DNA of 64,000 nt from Oceanobacillus manasiensis (GTDB lineage: Bacteria > Bacillota > Bacilli > Bacillales > Amphibacillaceae): assembly GCF_000724085.1 (NCBI RefSeq), contig NZ_CCDL010000001.1, forward strand, positions 124,001 to 188,000. Direction: 5' to 3'. Position 1 is the first letter of the stretch, and the number at the start of each line of letters is the position of its first letter. This document shows, in pieces, positions 1-8,683 of the stretch. The position numbers and the translations under genes were made by a program. Below the pieces are notes generated by a model. It saw only the letters and a program-made list of their open reading frames with translations, was not told the origin of the DNA and did not search any database.

Positions 1-197
1 AGGAAGCAAGTATTAAACAGATTGCAGGAAACTTTGCCAAACGTGCATATGTACTGGCAGATCATTCCAAGCTAAACAAAGTTAACTTTGCAAAAATTGG
101 TGACTTGGAAGAGGCTACCTTAATTACAGGGAATTTACCCGAAAATATAAAAAGCGAACTTACCGCAATGAAAACAGTAGAGGTGATACACATATGA
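1..197 (+). CDS. fruR: DeoR-family fructose operon repressor, C-terminal end only
   Basis: Open from the window edge in the frame starting at base 3 to a TGA at 195-197; about 64 residues are visible. The segment reading ADHSKLNK and the following sheet/helix pattern fit the end of the sugar-phosphate sensor domain of DeoR regulators. The stop overlaps the fruK start by 4 bases (ATGA), so it is the first visible gene of a fruR-fruK-fruA operon, the usual Bacillus order. By family knowledge it would repress the operon and be relieved by fructose 1-phosphate. The DNA-binding half is outside the window, so the identity rests on position and the tail motif. Confidence 0.75.
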   Translation, partial: EASIKQIAGNFAKRAYVLADHSKLNKVNFAKIGDLEEATLITGNLPENIKSELTAMKTVEVIHI

Positions 198-1114
198 TAT
201 ACACATGCACCATGACACCATCCATCGACTACACTACCTACCTCCCCGCCTTTCAAAGCGGGACGTTGAATAGGACAAGCGAGGTCTATTACTATCCAGG
301 TGGAAAAGGAATTAATGTTTCTAGAGTTCTTCAGCGACTAGGCATCGAAACCACGGCGACCGGCTTTGCTGGTGGTTTTACAGGAGATTATGTAATGGAC
401 TTCCTGAAACAGGAAGGCGTACACGCAGATTTCATTGCGACCAAAGACATTACAAGGATTAATGTGAAAATCAAAGCTGATACAGAGACTGAGTTAAACG
501 GTCCAGGACCCAATATTACCGAAGACCAGTTGGCACAATTAACAGCTAAACTACAATCCCTTACGAAAAAGGATTGGCTCGTTCTGGCTGGTAGCCTGCC
601 CAATTCCATAAAAATAGAAGACTACCGACGTATCTTGGCAACATGTCGCGAAAACAACGTTCCTTTTGTACTTGATACCTCAGGGCCAGCATTAAAAGAG
701 CTTATTAAGGAAAAGCCTTTTCTCATTAAACCAAATGAACATGAGCTGGGCGAACTTTTCAATGTGACAATAAACTCCAAGCAGGATGCCATCATTTATG
801 CTAAAAAGCTCGTTGAAAGCGGTATTCAAAATGTAATTGTTTCCATGGGCGGAGAAGGTGCGATTTTGGTTAGTGCTAACCATGTATTAACTGCATCAGC
901 CCCGAAAGGAAAAGCAATTAATACAGTTGGTGCAGGAGACTCTCTAGTTTCCGGCTTTCTAGCCTCTTATGTAACAAACAACGACACGATGGCTGCTTTT
1001 AAATACGGTGTTGCAACAGGAAGTGCAACTGCCTTTACGACAGATTTATGTACAAAAGAAGATGTGGAACGGTTATTGAACGAAGTTAAAATTGAAACAG
1101 TAGAATGGATGTGA
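194..1114 (+). CDS. fruK: 1-phosphofructokinase
   Basis: 306 residues, the normal length for FruK. It is a PfkB/ribokinase-family kinase converting fructose 1-phosphate to fructose 1,6-bisphosphate in the cytoplasm. Visible motifs are the N-terminal PfkB signature around residues 35-50 (GGKGINVSRVLQRLG) and the C-terminal signature with the anion hole and catalytic Asp near residue 250 (NTVGAGDSLVSGF). The start ATG overlaps the fruR stop, and the gene overlaps the following fruA reading frame, so translation is probably coupled. Tagatose-6-phosphate kinase (LacC) is the nearest alternative, but the neighbouring fructose EII settles it. Confidence 0.95.
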   Translation: MIYTCTMTPSIDYTTYLPAFQSGTLNRTSEVYYYPGGKGINVSRVLQRLGIETTATGFAGGFTGDYVMDFLKQEGVHADFIATKDITRINVKIKADTETELNGPGPNITEDQLAQLTAKLQSLTKKDWLVLAGSLPNSIKIEDYRRILATCRENNVPFVLDTSGPALKELIKEKPFLIKPNEHELGELFNVTINSKQDAIIYAKKLVESGIQNVIVSMGGEGAILVSANHVLTASAPKGKAINTVGAGDSLVSGFLASYVTNNDTMAAFKYGVATGSATAFTTDLCTKEDVERLLNEVKIETVEWM

Positions 1115-1119
1115 CGAAC

Positions 1120-3018
1120 ATGAAAATCACAGAATTGCTTAAACAAGAGACCATTATTCTTGATTTACAGGCAAATACGAAAGAAAATGTCTTAACCGAG
1201 CTAATTGGACAGCTTGATCGTGCTGGAAAATTACATGATAAAGAGAAATTTAAAGAAGGAATTTTCGGGAGAGAGGAACAGAGCACAACGGGAATTGGTG
1301 AAGGTATCGCCATCCCTCATGCTAAATCAGCTGCAGTTAAAGATCCGGCAATTGCTTTTGGTCGTTCTGCCGAAGGAATTGATTATGATTCACTTGACGG
1401 GCAGCCTGCTCACCTTTTCTTCATGATTGCAGCAAGCGATGGCGCAAATAACGCACATTTAGAGGCACTTTCTCGCTTATCTACCTTTTTGATGGATGAG
1501 AAGTTCCGTAGTAAAATATACGACGCTACCTCAGTTGAACAAATACTAGAGGCAGTAAACCAAAAAGAAGCAGAGCTTGAAGAGCCTGAAGAACCTATGA
1601 CAGAAGCTCCTGCAGATTCTAAAAAAATTCTTGCTGTAACAGCCTGTCCTACAGGGATTGCGCATACGTATATGGCTGCTGAAAAGCTTAACGAGACAGC
1701 AAAAGAAATGGGAATTAACATCAAAGTAGAAACAAACGGTTCAAGTGGTGTTAAAAACCGTCTAACAGAGGAAGAAATAGCAGAAGCTGACGCAATCATT
1801 GTCGCAGCTGATACAAAAGTAGAAATGGCTCGTTTTGATGGGAAGCATGTGATTCAAACACCTGTTGGGAAAGCACTTCATGAATCTAACAGCTTGCTAA
1901 CACGAGCTGCTGAACAAGATGCTCCTGTGTACAAACATGAGGGCGGAAAAGATGAGTCCTCCGAAAAAGAAGGTAAAAATGGCTTTTACAAGCATTTAAT
2001 GAATGGTGTATCCAATATGTTACCATTCGTAGTTGGTGGTGGTATCTTAATCGCCCTGTCCTTCTTCTGGGGAATTGAAGCAACCGACCCAGACAGTGAT
2101 AGCTACAATGCATTCGCAGCAATGTTGAAGACCATTGGTGGTGATAAAGCGTTCTTCTTAATGGTACCAGTTCTTGCCGGGTTTATCGCCTCAAGTATTG
2201 CCGAGCGTCCAGGATTTGCTCCAGGTATGGTCGGTGGTCTGATTGCAATCACGGTGTCAGGAGCAGACGGTGCTGACGGAGGTTCTGGTTTCCTCGGTGG
2301 TCTGATTGCCGGTTTCCTTGCCGGTTATGTAACGCTATTTGTTAAAAAGGCATTCTCTAGATTGCCTAATGCTTTGGAAGGCTTAAAACCTGTTTTATTC
2401 TTCCCGTTATTTAGTATCGCAATAACCGGGCTTATTATGATGCTGATTAATCCACCACTTACTCAGGTTTATACTGGTATATCTTCCTTCCTAGAGGGAA
2501 TGGGTGGAACAAACCAAGTGCTTGTCGGTATTATTTTAGGCGCGATGATGGGCTTTGACCTTGGTGGTCCAATTAACAAAGCAGCTTATACATTTGGTAT
2601 CGCTATGCTTGATGCTGGTAACTATTCATTTATCGCAACCGTAATGGCAGCTGGAATGGTTCCTCCACTAGGTATGGCCATCGCCACAACCTTGTTTAAG
2701 AACAAGTTTAATAAAACAGAACGTGAAGCAGGAAAAACAGCTTACGTGTTAGGTGCCTGCTTCATTACAGAAGGTGTTATTCCGTTTGCAGCAGCCGATC
2801 CGGCTCGCGTTATTCCATCTGTTATGTTCGGCGGAGCAGTAACAGGAGGTTTGACCATGTTATTCAATATCGGGCTTCAAGCCCCACATGGTGGAGTTTT
2901 CGTAATCGGCCTTGTCGAAGGTGGATTTACACAAGCCTTACTTTATCTACTTGCTATTATACTTGGTGCTGTCGCAGCCGCAATATTGGCAGGCGTTCTC
3001 AAAAAGAGAATCGTTTAA
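1120..3018 (+). CDS. fruA: Fructose-specific PTS enzyme IIABC
   Basis: About 632 residues in the A-B-C order of Bacillus FruA. EIIA occupies roughly residues 1-145 with the phospho-His in IPHAK near residue 67. EIIB follows an acidic linker and carries the phospho-Cys in TACPTGIAHT near residue 176. EIIC (about 280-632) is a multi-pass membrane domain. The protein imports fructose and delivers fructose 1-phosphate to FruK. An upstream in-frame ATG at 1105 exists, but the ATG at 1120 is preferred because GGATGTGA lies just before it and the family start is MKITELL. It is followed by a strong terminator. Confidence 0.95.
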   Translation: MKITELLKQETIILDLQANTKENVLTELIGQLDRAGKLHDKEKFKEGIFGREEQSTTGIGEGIAIPHAKSAAVKDPAIAFGRSAEGIDYDSLDGQPAHLFFMIAASDGANNAHLEALSRLSTFLMDEKFRSKIYDATSVEQILEAVNQKEAELEEPEEPMTEAPADSKKILAVTACPTGIAHTYMAAEKLNETAKEMGINIKVETNGSSGVKNRLTEEEIAEADAIIVAADTKVEMARFDGKHVIQTPVGKALHESNSLLTRAAEQDAPVYKHEGGKDESSEKEGKNGFYKHLMNGVSNMLPFVVGGGILIALSFFWGIEATDPDSDSYNAFAAMLKTIGGDKAFFLMVPVLAGFIASSIAERPGFAPGMVGGLIAITVSGADGADGGSGFLGGLIAGFLAGYVTLFVKKAFSRLPNALEGLKPVLFFPLFSIAITGLIMMLINPPLTQVYTGISSFLEGMGGTNQVLVGIILGAMMGFDLGGPINKAAYTFGIAMLDAGNYSFIATVMAAGMVPPLGMAIATTLFKNKFNKTEREAGKTAYVLGACFITEGVIPFAAADPARVIPSVMFGGAVTGGLTMLFNIGLQAPHGGVFVIGLVEGGFTQALLYLLAIILGAVAAAILAGVLKKRIV

Positions 3019-3026
3019 TAATCCAG

Positions 3027-3072
3027 AAAGGGTGCCCCCTGTGTCTCAAGAGATGTAGGGGCACCCTTTTTA
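3027..3072 (+). terminator. Intrinsic terminator of the fru operon
   Basis: An inverted repeat of about 12 bp (AAGGGTGCCCC / GGGGCACCCTT) is followed by a T run, directly after the fruA stop. It ends the fructose transcription unit. Confidence 0.9.
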
Positions 3073-3098
3073 CGTTTTAAGATATTTTTTAGTTACGA

Positions 3099-4136
3099 CT
3101 ATTCGTAAGTAATTTTCATATCCCCAGTCTTTATCCAGCCTTTCCGGCGAAGCGTTTCTGAAATAATTAGACTAATAAGCGCCGGTGCAATGAAATGTAA
3201 CAGAAGAACACTCCAAAAAATCTCTGTAGAAAAACCCATCGACTCAAAGGTCATAATTTGCCCGACCAAACCGCTTGTACCCATGCCAGCCCCCGAAGCA
3301 TTATTAGTTAATTGCAGCCACACTGTAGCAATAGGTGCTAGAATCACTGCTGTAATGGTAGGTGGAAGTAAAATGATGGGCTTTTTAATAATGTTAGCCA
3401 CCTGTAGCATTGAAGTACCAACTCCTTGTGCGATAAACCCACCAAAACCATTTTCTCTATAGCTCGCAGTTGCAAAGCCAATCATATGTGCAGCACAACC
3501 AATTGTTGCAGCACCTGCTGCCAGTCCGTCCAAGGATAGCATAATGGCAATTGCTGCAGAAGATATGGGAGCTGTTAGTGCAAACCCCATCAGAACCGCT
3601 ACTAATATTCCCATGATAAACGGCTGTTGTGTGGTTGACCAATTGATGATATCACCAAATCCGACCATAAATGTATGTATTGGTGGTCCGATAAAGGAGC
3701 CAACCAGAAAGCCAGCAACAATGGTTACGAATGGCGTCACGATGATATCAACCTTCATTTCCTTATAAACGATCTTACCAAATTCAGTTGCCAGTAATGC
3801 CGTTACATAACTCCCAGCTGGACCACCTAATTCTGCTCCATAAGCCCCGGCAAACAGTACAGAAAACAATACAAGCGGTGGAGCTTTTAGTCCATAAGCA
3901 ATTGCGACCCCTATTGCACCACCCATTATCTTGGTATCCATTGCAAAGGTGCCCATTTCTGCCATGGAGGCTCCTACCCCTGGCAATAACCCACTTATAA
4001 GTTCCTCACCAACCGTTTTTATAATGAGGCCAATAATTAAAGAGGAGAACAATCCTAATGCCATGTAACTTAAAGCAGTAAGAAGATATTCTTTAACGGA
4101 TAGTGTGACCCCTTTTCTAGTTAAAAAAGCTTTCAT
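3099..4136 (-). CDS. PTS EIIC-like integral membrane protein (PTS_EIIC_2 type), stand-alone
   Basis: About 345 residues and almost entirely hydrophobic, with roughly eight to ten membrane segments. Gly/Pro-rich loops such as ELGGPAGSYVTALL and ALTAPISSAA resemble the PTS_EIIC_2 group of transport proteins. There is no EIIA or EIIB domain and no PTS partner gene beside it, so phosphotransferase coupling is not shown. The start at 4136 is chosen because GGAAGGGGAGTG precedes that ATG; an upstream extension to 4169 has no better site. It is convergent with the fru operon and separated from it by the terminator. Substrate unknown. Confidence 0.75.
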   Translation of the reverse strand: MKAFLTRKGVTLSVKEYLLTALSYMALGLFSSLIIGLIIKTVGEELISGLLPGVGASMAEMGTFAMDTKIMGGAIGVAIAYGLKAPPLVLFSVLFAGAYGAELGGPAGSYVTALLATEFGKIVYKEMKVDIIVTPFVTIVAGFLVGSFIGPPIHTFMVGFGDIINWSTTQQPFIMGILVAVLMGFALTAPISSAAIAIMLSLDGLAAGAATIGCAAHMIGFATASYRENGFGGFIAQGVGTSMLQVANIIKKPIILLPPTITAVILAPIATVWLQLTNNASGAGMGTSGLVGQIMTFESMGFSTEIFWSVLLLHFIAPALISLIISETLRRKGWIKTGDMKITYE

Positions 4137-4267
4137 TATTTCACTCCCCTTCCTTGTGAATAATATCACATTTACATAAATAGAAAGCCCTTTCTCTTCT
4201 TTTATTATTACGGGGAGTCAACTATTTATCAAGACTTTTTTTAGCTCTCATAAAAAAAGGAGGAGTG

Positions 4268-4315
4268 TTGCTTTTCCTTATTTATTCCGATACAATTAAA
4301 TGAAAACTATTATCA
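4268..4315 (+). promoter_or_regulatory. SigA-type promoter with Fur-box-like operator
   Basis: TTGCTT at 4268-4273 and TACAAT at 4291-4296 are 17 bp apart, placing the start point near 4303. TGAAAACTATTATCA at 4301-4315 matches the 7-1-7 Fur consensus TGATAATNATTATCA at 12 of 14 defined bases and covers the expected start point. PerR and Zur boxes are similar, so the exact regulator is uncertain. Confidence 0.55.
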
Positions 4316-4346
4316 ATTACGGACATACAAAATCAGGAGGCATAAA

Positions 4347-4901
4347 ATGAACTCAACAGATAAAAAGTCTGCCCTGGCAAAAGCTATCCGGGAGCGTCGG
4401 TCAGTAAAAAAAGGCTATAATGATAAGGCAGTAACAGAAGAAGTTATTTTGGATTTGCTTGAGGATGCTGTGTGGGCACCAACTCACGGCATGCGTCAAC
4501 CATGGCGTTTTATCTTTGTCGGTCCTGAACGACTAGGATCCTTCGCAAAAAAAGTCGCTTCTACCTACCCAGAGGAACGCCAGCAAAATCGTGAAGATTA
4601 CCTTAACGAGCCAAATGCTATCCTTGTTGTGGTAATGGATGAACCTGAAATCCCAAAGCAATGGGAGGAAAATTACGGTGCAGTAGCTTCCATGATTCAA
4701 AACTTCTGGTTGCTTGCATGGGAGAGACAACTTGGTGCCGTGTGGAAAACCAACCCACATATTTATGATCCGAAAGTTAAAGAAATTCTAAACGTAGGCG
4801 ACGAAGAAAAGATTGTTGGATTTATTCATTTAGGGTATTTTGATGAACATCCTGCATTAAAAGAACGTCAGCCAGTTACACAAAAATTCACTCGTTTTTA
4901 A
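4347..4901 (+). CDS. Nitroreductase-family FMN oxidoreductase
   Basis: 184 residues, typical of the short nitroreductases (YdjA-like). The N-terminal RERRSVKKGY motif binds FMN phosphate, WAPTHGMRQPWRF (about residues 50-62) is the second flavin segment, and GAVASMIQNFWLLAWERQLGA is the dimer-core helix. The enzyme would be a soluble NAD(P)H-dependent reductase; the substrate is not readable. A good ribosome site (AGGAGG) precedes the ATG. The gene is monocistronic, with its own promoter, a Fur-like box and a terminator, which suggests iron- or metal-responsive expression. Confidence 0.85.
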   Translation: MNSTDKKSALAKAIRERRSVKKGYNDKAVTEEVILDLLEDAVWAPTHGMRQPWRFIFVGPERLGSFAKKVASTYPEERQQNREDYLNEPNAILVVVMDEPEIPKQWEENYGAVASMIQNFWLLAWERQLGAVWKTNPHIYDPKVKEILNVGDEEKIVGFIHLGYFDEHPALKERQPVTQKFTRF

Positions 4902-4939
4902 GCGATAACTTCATATGCGTATTAAAGACATTCATAATA

Positions 4940-4990
4940 AAATGGCACCAACGTTAAGGGGGACAACCCTTCCTCATTGGTGCCGTTTAT
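4940..4990 (+). terminator. Terminator after the nitroreductase gene
   Basis: Outer stem GGCACCAA (4944-4951) pairs with TTGGTGCC (4977-4984), enclosing an inner AAGGG/CCCTT hairpin, and is followed by a T-rich run. Confidence 0.8.
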
Positions 4991-5008
4991 TTATTTCTGG
5001 TCTTACTG

Positions 5009-5374
5009 GTGGTGTGCAAATTGATTGTTCTTGTGTTTATTTGCTTAATGGGAACTTCCATATTAGCAAGTTTATTTTATTTTATAGTTTTGTATCCTTA
5101 TTTTAGTTTTATTGGATTTATAACTGTTTCTATTATTTACTTCTTTTGCTTTCTAGTTTTTGCTGTCCCTGTCCAGGTATGGTTAAGAAAAAGACCTAAA
5201 CGTTTTTCTATTAACCATCTTCTTATTTACTTTTCAGCCGCTTTCCTCGTAACAGCAATATTATTCTTAATACATGATAATCCTGATTTTGCTTCAGCGT
5301 TTTTGTTATCTTCTTTTCATGCTTTTGTTTTTTGGTTGTTAGACTCTCTCATTTTACAGTATAAGAAGCTTTGA
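5009..5374 (+). CDS. Small multi-pass membrane protein of unknown function
   Basis: About 121 residues with four hydrophobic segments (roughly 5-25, 28-55, 72-90, 97-115) separated by a short basic loop RKRPKRF, which points to an inner-membrane protein. It loosely resembles the UPF0715 group of small Bacillus membrane proteins, but I cannot confirm that. The first start is GTG 5009; an ATG at 5048 is an alternative. Neither has a convincing ribosome site, so the N-terminus is uncertain. It begins immediately after the nitroreductase terminator and converges on ddl with no clear terminator between them. Confidence 0.5.
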   Translation: MVCKLIVLVFICLMGTSILASLFYFIVLYPYFSFIGFITVSIIYFFCFLVFAVPVQVWLRKRPKRFSINHLLIYFSAAFLVTAILFLIHDNPDFASAFLLSSFHAFVFWLLDSLILQYKKL

Positions 5375-5406
5375 GAAAGAAGCATTCTATTTTACCTCTA
5401 TTTTGT

Positions 5407-6507
5407 CTATTCCCAAACCGTACTTTTTAACTGCTGGTCTTCTTCATAGCGTTCGATAGCTAGTTCAATTAGCTCTGTAATAAGGTCAGTATATGCAAGA
5501 CCACTTATTTCCCATAGTTTAGGATACATACTAATCTTCGTAAATCCTGGTAAGGTGTTCACTTCATTTACGACAATTCTACCTTCGGCGGTTAAGAAGA
5601 AGTCTACTCTAGCCAACCCTTCACACTGTAATGCTTGAAATGCTTGAATTGCTGTATATTTTATATCTGAAGCAATTTCTTCATCAAGCTTTGCCGGAAT
5701 AGAGAGTTCCGCCCCCTTTTCATCAATATACTTCGATTCATACGAATAAAAATCACTTTGTGGTAGTATTTCACCAAGCTCTGAAGCCTTCGGTGCTGCA
5801 TTTCCTAACACGGCACATTCAATTTCACGGCCGAGAATCATTTCTTCAATGACAATTTTGTGGTCGTATTGAAAAGCCGCTTCTACTCCAGATATAAATT
5901 CCTCTTTCGTAGTAGCCTTTGTAACCCCAACAGAAGACCCCTGGTTTGCCGGTTTAATAAAAAGTGGAGTACCTAACGCTTCTTTTATCTTTTCAAAGGA
6001 GATGCTATCCTTGTTAGCCCGTGTGTAAGAAAATCCTTTGGCAACCTCTATCCCAGCATCCTTCAGTACTACCTTCGCAATAGCCTTATCCATACAAATT
6101 GCTGATGACAATACATTTGGTCCAACATAAGGAAGATTGGCCATTCTTAGCATTCCTTGCAAACTACCATCCTCACCTAACGTACCATGTACAATCGGGA
6201 AAATTACATCAAGCTGTTCTAGCGGAGTGGCATCACCTGCTTTTACCAGCTGGTCACTCCCTTTCCCAGGAACTACCGCAACAGAGGCGTTTGATTTATT
6301 TAACTCTATTAATTTAGGATTTTCTTCATTCAATAAGTATGATGACGCATCATTTAAATGCCATTGTCCTTCTTTATCTATACCAATAAGAACGACTTCA
6401 AATAGTTCTTTATTAATGGCATCTACTATATTTTTAGCAGATTGCAAGGATACTTCATGCTCTGCTGATTTCCCTCCGAAAACAATTCCAATCTTCTTCT
6501 TTTCCAT
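5407..6507 (-). CDS. ddl: D-alanine--D-alanine ligase
   Basis: About 366 residues, ATP-grasp fold, forming D-Ala-D-Ala for peptidoglycan precursors in the cytoplasm. Visible features are the N-terminal GGKSAEHEVSL motif, the ATP-binding stretch with PLFIKPANQGSSVGV near residue 180, and the C-terminal metal-binding EVNTLPGF near residue 320. The start at 6507 follows GGAAGGATG; an upstream ATG at 6552 would add 15 residues not typical of the family. It is transcribed divergently from the trp operon leader. No murF is adjacent, unlike in B. subtilis. Confidence 0.95.
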   Translation of the reverse strand: MEKKKIGIVFGGKSAEHEVSLQSAKNIVDAINKELFEVVLIGIDKEGQWHLNDASSYLLNEENPKLIELNKSNASVAVVPGKGSDQLVKAGDATPLEQLDVIFPIVHGTLGEDGSLQGMLRMANLPYVGPNVLSSAICMDKAIAKVVLKDAGIEVAKGFSYTRANKDSISFEKIKEALGTPLFIKPANQGSSVGVTKATTKEEFISGVEAAFQYDHKIVIEEMILGREIECAVLGNAAPKASELGEILPQSDFYSYESKYIDEKGAELSIPAKLDEEIASDIKYTAIQAFQALQCEGLARVDFFLTAEGRIVVNEVNTLPGFTKISMYPKLWEISGLAYTDLITELIELAIERYEEDQQLKSTVWE

Positions 6508-6605
6508 CAATCTAACATCCTTCCATTCCGATATATTTTTACCATACCACAAGAAGGCTTGGGAGAACTAGAAACTATATCCGAAAAACTTTCACAAAAA
6601 ACACC

Positions 6606-6634
6606 TTGACTTTTAATCCCGTTTCTTTTATCAT
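6606..6634 (+). promoter_or_regulatory. SigA-type promoter of the trp operon leader
   Basis: TTGACT at 6606-6611 and TATCAT at 6629-6634 with exactly 17 bp between them, about 30 bp upstream of the first T-box stem I. Transcription would begin near 6641. Confidence 0.7.
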
Positions 6635-6664
6635 TATTTTCAATCAACTTAATCTAATGAGCGT

Positions 6665-6915
6665 TGAAGAAGAATAGTAACCTAGTTTGAACACTTGCAG
6701 AGAGCTGATGGTCGGTGAGAATCAGTGTGGACATTTAGGTGAATGGGCTTCTGAGCTTCCAAACCGAACCAGTATGCAGTAGGCTTTGGCGAACAGGTCT
6801 CATCGTTACACGAGACGAATATTGGGCATGTGCCCGATGTTGCTAAAGTGAGCTGTTTTTCAGCTAATAAAGGTGGTACCACGGTCCCTCGTCCTTTTCG
6901 GATGCGGGGCCTTTT
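6665..6915 (+). ncRNA. T-box leader 1 (tRNA-Trp specific)
   Basis: Stem I elements GCAGAGAGCTGATGG and GGTGAGAATCAG are recognisable. The specifier region reads GAATGGGCTT, giving codon TGG (Trp) at 6744-6746. The T-box consensus AAAGGTGGTACCACGG lies at 6869-6884. It is followed by a terminator stem (GGTCCC...GGGGCC) and T run near 6883-6915. The variable T-box base is U (TGGT), which would pair by wobble with the G discriminator usual in bacterial tRNA-Trp. It is the first of two leaders in series before trpE. Confidence 0.9.
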
Positions 6916-6965
6916 TGTTTGGAATAGAATATATAAATCGTTTATGTAAGAGAAGTAGTTATACT

Positions 6966-7234
6966 GAAGTCGTTTCAGAGAGCTGGGATAGGTGGGATCC
7001 AGCACGAATAAGTATACTGAATGGACTTACAAGAGGTTTTCTGAACTTGATTTCATTAGTAGGAAAACACGGAGTTCCGCCGTTACACGGATAGGATATC
7101 GATCCCTTCATTTGGGTTTCCGTATCTGAACAAGATGAAAAGAGAGAAAGTCTTTTCTTTTCAACAGAGGTGGCACCGCGGTCACAATCGTCCTCTATAA
7201 ACGCAGTATTTCTGCGTTTATAGGGGATTTTTTT
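6966..7234 (+). ncRNA. T-box leader 2 (tRNA-Trp specific)
   Basis: Stem I starts near TTTCAGAGAGCTGGG, and the specifier region GAATGGACTT gives codon TGG at 7022-7024. The T-box core GAGGTGGCACCGCGG lies at 7167-7181 with variable base C, matching a G discriminator. The terminator is a long hairpin (TCCTCTATAAACGCAG / CTGCGTTTATAGGGGA) plus seven Ts at about 7190-7234, ending only about 40 bases before trpE. Both leaders must be antiterminated for full-length transcript. Confidence 0.92.
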
Positions 7235-7276
7235 ATGAATTCACATAAAAAATGCCAATCTAAGGAGATGATGACA

Positions 7277-8683
7277 ATGAGAAAGAACGGAAAGCATGCC
7301 AACTATACGTTTTTAAAAATAAATGCTGATACTCATACACCTATTTCTATTTTTCAACGACTACATGGGACAAAGAAGATGCTTTTGGAAAGCTCCTTCA
7401 AACATGAAACGAAGGGACGGTATTCCTACATTGCCTGCAGTCCTTATAAAGAGGTCCTCGGTCATAACAATGTCACAGTGGTAAAAGAAGAAGGACACCC
7501 TGATGAGGAAGTTGTTCAGGAAGCACTCACATATTTGAAGGAAAACCTTCCTCACCTGGAAGCAAGCCTGCCTGTCCCCTTTCAAGGTGGAGCGATTGGT
7601 TACATCGCGTATGATGCGATCCGCCAGTTTGAATCGATAGGAGAAGCGCCAATGGATGAACTAGAGATGCCGGACATTCATCTCATGCTCTATAAAACGA
7701 TCATCGCATTCGACCATCGAAATGAAGAGATCTATTTGATCGCCATGAATCCAGACCAGGAATCCGAGTACGTGTTGAATGCAAGGCTTGAAGACTTAAG
7801 GGAACGTTTAAGTTTGCCTTTTCAAGACCCGGAGATAGATCAACAGACTATCAACTTTCAACCAGAAATCTCACAGGCTAATTTTGAAGAAAAGGTTAGA
7901 GTCGCCAAACAGCATATTGAGCGAGGTGACATCTTCCAAGTAGTTTTGTCCCAGCGCATGAACGCAACGATGGATGGCGAACCCTTTTCCTTTTACCGTA
8001 AGTTGCGTAAAGCAAATCCATCACCCTATATGTTTTATATCGACTTTACCAATTACGTTCTGCTAGGCGCTTCACCAGAAAGTTTAATTCAAACAAGAGG
8101 AAATGACATCCTGACAAACCCGATAGCAGGTACAAGACCAAGAGGAACAACAGAAGAAAAAGATCAGGAGTTGATGGAGGACCTGCTGGATGACGAAAAG
8201 GAAATTGCAGAACATCGGATGCTTCTTGATCTCGGACGAAACGACTTAGGACGTGTTTGCGAAATAGGCAGTATCACACTCCCTACCTTTATGAAGGTCG
8301 AAAAATACCAGCATGTCATGCATATTGTTTCAGAAGTTAAAGGCACATTAAAGCAGGGATTATCCAGTATCGACGCCCTTATCTCTTGTTTACCAGCAGG
8401 CACCGTTTCTGGAGCACCTAAAATCCGTGCCATGCAGATTATAAACCAATTAGAGGAAACGAAACGCGGGGTTTATGCAGGTGGGGTTGGCTATATCGGC
8501 TTTAACAAGGACATCAACATTGCACTTGCCATCAGGTCCCTTGTGGTAAAGGATGGGATAGCTTCTTTGCAAACAGGTGCAGGGATTGTGCATGATTCCA
8601 TACCAGAAAACGAGTTTGCAGAAACATTAAATAAAGCAAAATCACTCATGGAGGTGGCCAACATTGATCTTGTTACTGGATAA
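7277..8683 (+). CDS. trpE: Anthranilate synthase component I
   Basis: 468 residues from the chosen start. It converts chorismate to anthranilate using ammonia from TrpG, the first step of tryptophan synthesis. The C-terminal chorismate-binding domain shows PIAGTRPRG near residue 295, LDLGRNDLGRV, the helix with SCLPAGTVSGAPK near 375 and the closing TGAGIVHDS. The N-terminal Trp-feedback element (LLESS) is present. The ATG at 7277 is preceded by TAAGGAG; ATG 7235 lies in the terminator tail and has no ribosome site. It overlaps trpG by 20 bases. Confidence 0.95.
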   Translation: MRKNGKHANYTFLKINADTHTPISIFQRLHGTKKMLLESSFKHETKGRYSYIACSPYKEVLGHNNVTVVKEEGHPDEEVVQEALTYLKENLPHLEASLPVPFQGGAIGYIAYDAIRQFESIGEAPMDELEMPDIHLMLYKTIIAFDHRNEEIYLIAMNPDQESEYVLNARLEDLRERLSLPFQDPEIDQQTINFQPEISQANFEEKVRVAKQHIERGDIFQVVLSQRMNATMDGEPFSFYRKLRKANPSPYMFYIDFTNYVLLGASPESLIQTRGNDILTNPIAGTRPRGTTEEKDQELMEDLLDDEKEIAEHRMLLDLGRNDLGRVCEIGSITLPTFMKVEKYQHVMHIVSEVKGTLKQGLSSIDALISCLPAGTVSGAPKIRAMQIINQLEETKRGVYAGGVGYIGFNKDINIALAIRSLVVKDGIASLQTGAGIVHDSIPENEFAETLNKAKSLMEVANIDLVTG

